A stretch of DNA of 13,680 nucleotides from Bremia lactucae (taxonomy: Eukaryota > Oomycota > Peronosporomycetes > Peronosporales > Peronosporaceae): NCBI RefSeq assembly GCF_004359215.1, contig NC_090613.1:4972396-4986075 (forward strand). Direction: 5' to 3'. The notes beneath the pieces were generated by a model. It made no database searches. It was not told where the DNA came from and saw only the letters and a list, made by a program, of their open reading frames with translations. This document shows, one piece after another, positions 8,959 through 13,680 of the stretch (position 1 is its first letter; every line of letters starts with the position of its first letter). Both the position numbers and the translations under genes were made by a program.

Positions 8959-10593
8959 TTATTTTAAACCGATTATTTGACGCATCTCGACCAATCTCGG
9001 TGCAGCCAATGCTTTCGTAAGTATGTCTGCGGGCATACTCGAAGGTTCTCGATATTCAGGCTTTATAATTCCTCGCTTCGTGATAACACCGACAAACTTG
9101 ATGCGCACATCAATATGTTTGGCCTTAGCCGAAGCTCTCTCACCGTCAAGTTGTCTTAAAGCTGCTTGGTCATCCACTCGCAGTGGCATAGGTTCTTCAA
9201 ATCTCACATCTAAATCTTGCAACAGTTTGCGAATGCCCAAAAGTTCTCGAGCCATAATGGATGCAGCTGTAAACTCAGCCTCCATGGTCGAAAGTGATAC
9301 GCCGCCTTGCTTCTTACACATCCAGCTCACTGGCATGCTATCAATCGTAATTAAACCAACCGTGACAGATTTTCTGTCACCTTTGTCGGCAACGAAATCC
9401 GCATCACTGTACCCAATTACTTGTAACACCTCTGTTTCATCTTCTCTTCCAACCATTGAAGGTCGCAATGTCTTCGTGCCAGACAGATACATTGCAATTT
9501 TCTTGGCCAACTTATAAACTCCCATCGTGGGCGTATGAGTCCTTCTTGACGCTTTATGCACCGCAAAAGTAATATCTGTTCTGGTGCAACGCGAAATCCA
9601 AAGTAAACTTCCCTCAAGTGACTGGAAAACATTCACCGTAACCCCATCATCTACTTTAACACCGGTAACGGCACAGCTACCCGATTCTTTAGTATACCTC
9701 CAGTCTTGAGCAATTGGAACTGCACGCTATGTCCCATTTCGAGACCGTGCTCCTTCAGTATTTCCAAGTTCTTGATCAAAAGTGTACCCATCTTCGTCCT
9801 TGTATTGAATACGCATACCAAAAAAGTTGCGAGCACATCCGAGATATTTAACCGGTAGTAAAGTGAGCATATCAAAAAATGAATCCACAGAACCCTGATC
9901 ACTTCCTGTTACCAGAAGGTCATCCACGTAAACTCCAACAATCGATAGATGGTCATGTGTCCATCTAAAGTAGACACACATGTCCGTGAGACTTTGATTA
10001 AAACCAATGTCAACCAGTTTCTGGTGTAGTGACTTACTTCATAGTCTTCCTGCTTGTTTTAATCCATATAGTGCCTTCTTCAGCTCCAAAACAATCTCAT
10101 TGTTCTGTGAAACACCAATATTCTTCTTCAAGGCTTCTGCAATCTGCATTCCCTGCGGAACGTGGATTTTAGTGTTGAGATTATCGTCCTTGTCTGCTTT
10201 AACGTAAGCGTTTGGAACGTCTGCATGCTTCGCAGGCACCTTCCACTTTCTTGCCAGTGCGACAATCATCTTCACGCTGGACATATCAATCACAGCGGCA
10301 AAAACAACTCCATAGTTCACTTTAAAGACTACTTCATTCCTTCACGCGACCAATCTCGCCTTCAATCGCTTGATACCACCTTCTGCGTCGCGCTTTGTCT
10401 TAAAAACCCACTTCAAATAAAGTGCTCGAATATCTTTTAGAGCCTTCACAATATTCCAAACTCCATTGTTCTCCAAAGCTTGCAATTCTTCAGGAATTGG
10501 CTTCATCCACCCTTCCTTGTGACTGCTACGCATAGCTTCACCAAAGTTTCTTGGGTCGGATATTGTGACAGCATTGACAACGTCATCATCCAT
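8959..10593 (-). pseudogene. Copia reverse transcriptase and RNase H
   Basis: This would convert element RNA to DNA. One frame runs without any frameshift, interrupted only by TGA 10342-10344, TGA 10039-10041 and TAG 9727-9729. The RT part begins near the AMRSSHKEGWMKPIPEEL segment. It has KHADVPNAYVKA with the motif A Asp, LKKALYGLKQAGRL, and the catalytic GVYVDDLLVTGSD. The RNase H part has IGYSDADFVADKGDRKSVTV, then STMEAEFTAASIMAREL, KHIDVRIKFV and the usual ending DILTKALAAPR. The acidic residues of both enzymes are present. The middle TGA replaces a Trp-type position (AGRL-SK). It shares one frame with the integrase C-terminal part up to 11187. Confidence 0.93.
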
Positions 10594-11861
10594 GGCTGAC
10601 CTCTCAGTTCTTTGTCCCTGGCTTGAACGTTTATTCTCGCTCGCCGATCTTGTCGAAACCTTCTTCTTTCTTGACCACGGACTCCTTTTCTTCATCTTCT
10701 GTGTTTGGTCCTGACGACTCGTCGCCTCCTCCAAATCTTGATATCTTAAATTACTTCCCTCCTGAACTTGATCTCGCGCGGAGTCATTATCTTCTAGACT
10801 AGCAGTATTTTGCAAATACAATTCTTGTACTTGCTTGTTTTGGGTCTTGTTCAGTGTCTCAATATTTTGAACATGCTGGGAGACAACAAACACTTTATCC
10901 TTTGGCAGGTAAACACGATACCCTTTAGTTTCTTCACCAATGTCAATGATAATCCCTTTTTGTCCTCTCCGTGCAAAATTCTTCTTCTAAGGATCTCTGT
11001 ACACTGTACATGGTGACCCAAAGAAGACTATCTCACCGAGCGACGGGGTCTGGTCTGTCAGCACTTTCACCGGCGACATTCTCTCATCATTCGAATTTGT
11101 AGGGACCCGGTTCAAAATATAAGCAGCATATTCAACCGCGTCACCCCAAAAATCGAATGGTAATTCTGAAGCATATATGTTATGCAACGGGCCATATTCA
11201 TGATAGTCAGATGCATACGCTCATCTTTTTCATTGCTGGCTTATTTCTTGCTTCTTGCAACGTCCGACTTCTTGCAGAATAATTCTTCATTCTGGTACTC
11301 TCCTCCTGAGTCCGTGCGAAGAATATGCACACGATACTTAATTTGTTTTCAGGAATTTTTTGCCGCAGCGTCTTTCGTGCCAGCAAAAATACACGGCAAT
11401 AATTGCTTTTATGATCAGCGAAGTTGATCGTATAACGATTATTCAGCCGATCCTTTGGATCATTGGGCCCTTGATGTCCGAACAGATAACACACCCAACA
11501 CTATCAATAGGTGAGTGTTGCCCAGAGTCTTGCCTTTGCTGTTTGTTTTTGGGTCCGTTTACGTTGTGAGCAAGTGTAACAAAATTCGCGACGCTTATCC
11601 GTTAGCAAAAAAATCACAATACGGATCTTTAGCCAACTTAATTATCGTTTCGTAGTTATTATGGTCAAAACGTTTGTGAAAGTCCATTAAGCTGCCTTTT
11701 TGAACAGCGGAAGACACTTGGACACTTGCTTCTTCACCTAAGACCGCCATAATAACTCCAACCGGTTCAACATCGTTGTCCATCACTCGACACGGCACCA
11801 CAAGAACGTTTCCAACCATTTGAACTTCAAAAGCCACAGCTCCAGTAACTGTGTCTGACAT
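10594..11861 (-). pseudogene. Copia integrase with pre-integrase zinc site, heavily frameshifted
   Basis: The zinc site is split: HKRFDH (HX4H) is in the frame ending at 11595, while CYTC (CX2C) is in the next frame. A run of seven T on the minus strand (11607-11613) lies between and adds one base. The core fragments are DSVGCVICSDIKGP (first Asp), then DRLNNRYTINFADHKSNYCR, then HILRTDSGGEYQNEEL (second Asp), each in a different frame. A long C-terminal part from 11187 is in one frame: LPFDFWGDAVEYAAYILNRV, TPSLGEIVFFGSPCTVYRDP, a TAG at 10987-10989, then GQKGIIIDIGEETKGYRVYL. After that comes a polar, Lys/Gln/Ser-rich linker leading to RT. At least four shifts fall between 11200 and 11615. 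Confidence 0.85.
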
Positions 11862-12140
11862 ACACGTTGTTGAACATTGTATCCAAGTGTGTAACCCTTT
11901 CGGTCCAAAATTCCATACGAAATTAAATTATGCTTAACGCCCTCAGCAAGTATACATTCCTAAGAGCCAGCACCCACGTTCAGCTCAACAAGCCAAGACG
12001 TTAATTATCACAGTGCCTCTTTTGCTTATATGAAGAGGCAGTCCATCGGGTTGATGACAAACCCCCTCACACGGCTCAACATTTTGAAGCTATTACTTAT
12101 CACTGACCAAGTGTCTACTGGATCCGCTATCCAAAATCCA
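11862..12140 (-). pseudogene. Copia protease and protease-integrase connector
   Basis: The retropepsin active site is visible as VWILDSGSSRHLVSD (Asp codon at 12129-12131), in the same frame as Gag. It is followed by tandem TAA and TAG at 12090-12095 and by TGA at 11985-11987. Between about 11990 and 11870 the coding signal moves to another frame (KHNLISYGILDRKGYTL, typical of the Copia protease/pre-integrase region). It then returns to the original frame at MSDTVTGAVAFEV, giving two compensating shifts. Non-functional. Confidence 0.8.
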
Positions 12141-13082
12141 GACATCGTCTTCTTGACTTGAGACTTCATTCACAGCAAGCGACAAATTTGTTTGAGGTCC
12201 TTGTGATCGTTCGCGTTTGTGACACACTCCCTGCAAAAGTCCCACTTTGTGACAAAAATGATATTTGCGCATTTCCTCGCGTGGCCAATCGGAAACAGAA
12301 TTAACGATTTCTCTTGTGCTCCCTTTTTCTCGCCCGAGAGTTCTTTTTCTCCCAGTGTGTTACTCATATGCTTGTGGAAAGTAAGCGAGCTGTTCAGCTT
12401 GAACCAGGTAATCCGTTCTCGTGTGGTTAACTTTTGCCATTAAAATTGTCCGTATAGCCTCAGAAGCGTATTGCACAATATTGTCAAAAACCAAATAATC
12501 ACCACCATTTCCACAAACTTCGGAAATGGCCGTCAGATACATATAATGTTCTGGCCAACTTCGATTCAGGTTTTTACGTTGCGTAAAAAGTATCATTGCT
12601 TGGGCCGGTATTATACTGGTCCTGAATGCTTCAAACATTTTCTCCATTACGTACTGCAAAGTGGGTAATTCACTCCACCACATTGCAGTTTGTCTGTTAT
12701 AGTATTTCTCTGCAGTCCCAGAGAGATACGAGCCAAGTAAATCCACTTTCACGTCTTCAGGCCATTCAAATCCACAAGACGACTGCGCCAAAAAAATTGT
12801 CGCTCGAATCTCGGACCCCACTCCAAAAACGAGAACCAAGTCCTTCGTACAATTCGCGTCCATCAAACGCTCGAATGCCGAGCTTCTATTGTCTTGCACC
12901 AGGATATCGCACTTAAAGTATATTCCTTGTGCATGACCATATCCGTTTAGGTCCTGATGTTGCATGTACCCATGCCCTCCAGCTTGGGGCAACATACAAG
13001 GAACTCAAAGTCCTGGTGCAACTTTACCGCGAACGTCCTAGCTTGGGACATTATGTTCGGGCTGTCCAGTGCCAAACGACAT
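12141..13082 (-). pseudogene. Copia Gag with degenerate zinc knuckle
   Basis: The frame opens with ATG at 13080-13082 and reads MSFGTGQPEHNVPS, then TAG at 13038-13040 and TGA at 13005-13007. A Gly/Gln/His-rich N-terminus (GGHGYMQHQDLNGYGH) continues in the same frame. The capsid-like part includes VKVDLLGSYLSGTAEKYYN, WWSELPTLQYVMEKMFEAF, RSWPEHYMYLTAI and NHTRTDYLVQAEQLAYF. A TAA at 12360-12362 interrupts, then the knuckle region reads KYHFCHKVGLLQGVC. Compared with CX2CX4HX4C, the first Cys is Tyr and the His is Leu. I chose the ATG at 13082 because the compositional pattern extends in frame to it and stops exactly at the LTR edge. Confidence 0.82.
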
Positions 13083-13083
13083 C
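13079..13083. other. Predicted target-site duplicate of Gypsy B
   Basis: The five bases acatc lie just outside the inner end of the Gypsy B 3' LTR and contain most of the Copia Gag start codon (gATGt on the minus strand). Ty3/Gypsy elements usually duplicate 5 bp. The partner copy is beyond the window, so this is a prediction. Confidence 0.4.
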
Positions 13084-13636
13084 TGTAGGCGGGCACGTCG
13101 TAATGCGGCCACGCTCTACTTAGCACACACCCTAGCACAGCGAGGAAGCGGTTTGCACCTGCTTCTCTTGCGTGCAGTGAGGTAGTTGTGGTGGGCGCGC
13201 AAGCGACCTCACCCAACACACTAAGAACTCTGGTGAAGTGACGTCACGGGAGCGGTAATCCGTCTCCTCGTGCGCACTTACCAAGTAGGTAGTAAATTTC
13301 AGACTGATTTATATTTAATAGAATTAAATACAAATACCTATTTTTACCAATTAAAATGATATCTCTATAGATATCATTTAATATGTATTGCGAGCGTATC
13401 TTTATAGATACCTCGCGTAACTGATGACGCTAGCCGTCATCATGGATGACGCTGGGCGTCATCCCTCCTAATGTGAATGCACCCATGTGCATCACATCCA
13501 CAAGGGTTGGTCACAAATGTGCACCACACCCGAGTGTTGGGTCTAATTACTATTATTTAGTAATTGACCATCCCCTTAAGTACCAAATGTACTTAATGGG
13601 GACTGTGTAACATTAGGGCAACTCTAGCCCGTTACA
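13084..13636 (-). repeat. Gypsy B 3' LTR (553 bp)
   Basis: Ends are TGTA and TACA, a 4-base inverted terminal repeat giving the TG...CA pattern. It aligns end to end with 7498-8003, but is longer because of an insertion near 13155-13170 and an extra hairpin unit at 13422-13442. The inner half is unique, non-coding sequence. The half nearest the LTR start (13354-13637) is packed with inverted repeats, listed separately. If the LTR runs in the usual U3-R-U5 order, those repeats lie in U3. Confidence 0.85.
13238..13247. promoter_or_regulatory. Perfect 10-bp palindrome with CRE core in the Gypsy B LTR
   Basis: GTGACGTCAC is a perfect palindrome containing TGACGTCA, the classic CRE/ATF-type bZIP site. 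The Gypsy A LTR has one change at the same place (gtgtcgtcac, 7639-7648). A promoter role is inferred only from the motif and its place in an LTR. Confidence 0.25.
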
Positions 13637-13637
13637 C
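13354..13637. repeat. Array of eight well-formed hairpins in the Gypsy B LTR
   Basis: Consecutive inverted repeats with short loops: 13354-13364/13369-13379 (11 bp); 13390-13401/13406-13416 (11 bp, one bulge); 13422-13429/13435-13442 (8 bp); 13444-13452/13456-13464 (9 bp); 13471-13482/13487-13497 (11 bp, one bulge); 13545-13552/13558-13565 (8 bp); 13572-13583/13589-13601 (12 bp, one bulge); 13605-13611/13631-13637 (7 bp) enclosing 13616-13619/13627-13630 (4 bp). A weaker one may sit near 13524-13541. All were read by eye. The Gypsy A LTR keeps equivalents of the fourth, fifth and sixth, and a re-paired version of the last. Confidence 0.8.
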
Positions 13638-13650
13638 CATCCCCCTCTTT
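13637..13650 (-). other. Gypsy B polypurine tract
   Basis: The minus strand reads AAAGAGGGGGATGG, ending one base before the TGTAAC start of the LTR. One T interrupts the purines. Its position identifies the LTR to its left as a 3' LTR. Confidence 0.65.
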
Positions 13651-13680
13651 AAGAACGAATTTACATTTTTAAATTCGACA

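Larger units (their letters stand above)
8482..13083 (-). mobile_element. Degenerate Ty1/Copia LTR retrotransposon, 5' end displaced
   Basis: On the minus strand the order is Gag, DSGS protease, HHCC integrase, YVDD reverse transcriptase, RNase H, polypurine tract and 3' LTR. Integrase before RT is diagnostic of Ty1/Copia. Reading starts at an ATG at 13082 that abuts the end of a Gypsy-type LTR, and no Copia 5' LTR is present to its right. The simplest reading is that a Gypsy element inserted at the Gag start and pushed the Copia leader and 5' LTR beyond the window. All ORFs carry stops or shifts, so the copy is dead. Confidence 0.9.
13084..13680 (-). mobile_element. Gypsy B: 3' end of a second Gypsy element (3' LTR and polypurine tract)
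   Basis: On the minus strand a purine-rich tract (13650 to 13637) is followed directly by an LTR of the same family as the Gypsy A 5' LTR. Copia Gag coding sequence then begins at once. The tract before the LTR, and element-foreign sequence after it, make this a 3' LTR. The body of Gypsy B would continue to the right of the window. The 30 bases beyond the tract include an 8-bp hairpin (13656-13663 with 13670-13677). Confidence 0.75.

Noticed and set aside
9023..9517. 164-codon plus-strand frame
   Set aside because: It is antisense to the Copia RNase H, whose minus-strand frame carries clear motifs; this is a shadow frame.
12947..13219. 90-codon minus-strand frame spanning the Copia/LTR junction
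   Set aside because: It crosses from LTR into Copia sequence in a frame different from the Gag frame, so it is a chance fusion.
7498..13636. The two Gypsy-type LTRs as a matched pair around the Copia element
   Set aside because: The left copy sits beside a Gypsy leader and Gag, the right copy has its own polypurine tract, and Copia has a different LTR at 8482-8889.
13084..13680. CRISPR-like array from the regular palindromes
   Set aside because: The palindromes differ in sequence and spacing, no direct repeat-spacer unit exists, and the context is a eukaryotic LTR.

Overview
This is eukaryotic, transposon-packed DNA. The window holds decayed LTR retrotransposons, nearly all read on the minus strand. 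I see no intact host gene, tRNA, rRNA, CRISPR array or bacterial-type gene. The Gypsy Gag and pol remnants (including the long PR-RT connector) and the Copia Gag resemble the element types I associate with oomycetes of the Phytophthora / downy-mildew group. That taxonomic call rests on recalled family resemblance, not on a search. An 831-base N run shows this is a draft scaffold.

Layout, left to right. (1) 1-999, plus strand: one long reading frame with four internal stops, function unknown, lying antisense to the neighbouring element where that element's 3' LTR would be expected. (2) 1028-8003, minus strand: a dead Ty3/Gypsy element (Gypsy A) read right to left: 5' LTR 7498-8003, leader, Gag with zinc knuckle, protease, connector, reverse transcriptase, (N gap), RNase H, integrase, GPF/Y-like C-terminus. 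Its 3' LTR is not in the window. (3) 8004-8481: a spacer I cannot assign. (4) 8482-13083, minus strand: a dead Ty1/Copia element with 3' LTR 8482-8889, polypurine tract, then RNase H, RT, integrase, protease and Gag back to a Gag ATG at 13082; order Gag-PR-IN-RT-RH. (5) 13084-13680: the 3' LTR and polypurine tract of a second Gypsy element (Gypsy B) of the same LTR family as Gypsy A. It is inserted right at the Copia Gag start codon, so the Copia leader and 5' LTR should lie beyond the right edge.

The elements do not work together. They are layered insertions: Copia first, Gypsy B later inside it, Gypsy A alongside. Each has many stops and frameshifts and none could make its own enzymes, although several catalytic motifs survive.

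The least ordinary signals are an array of adjacent, nearly perfect hairpins along the promoter-side half of the Gypsy LTR, with stems partly conserved between two diverged LTR copies including one compensatory base-pair change, and the antisense frame at 1-999.
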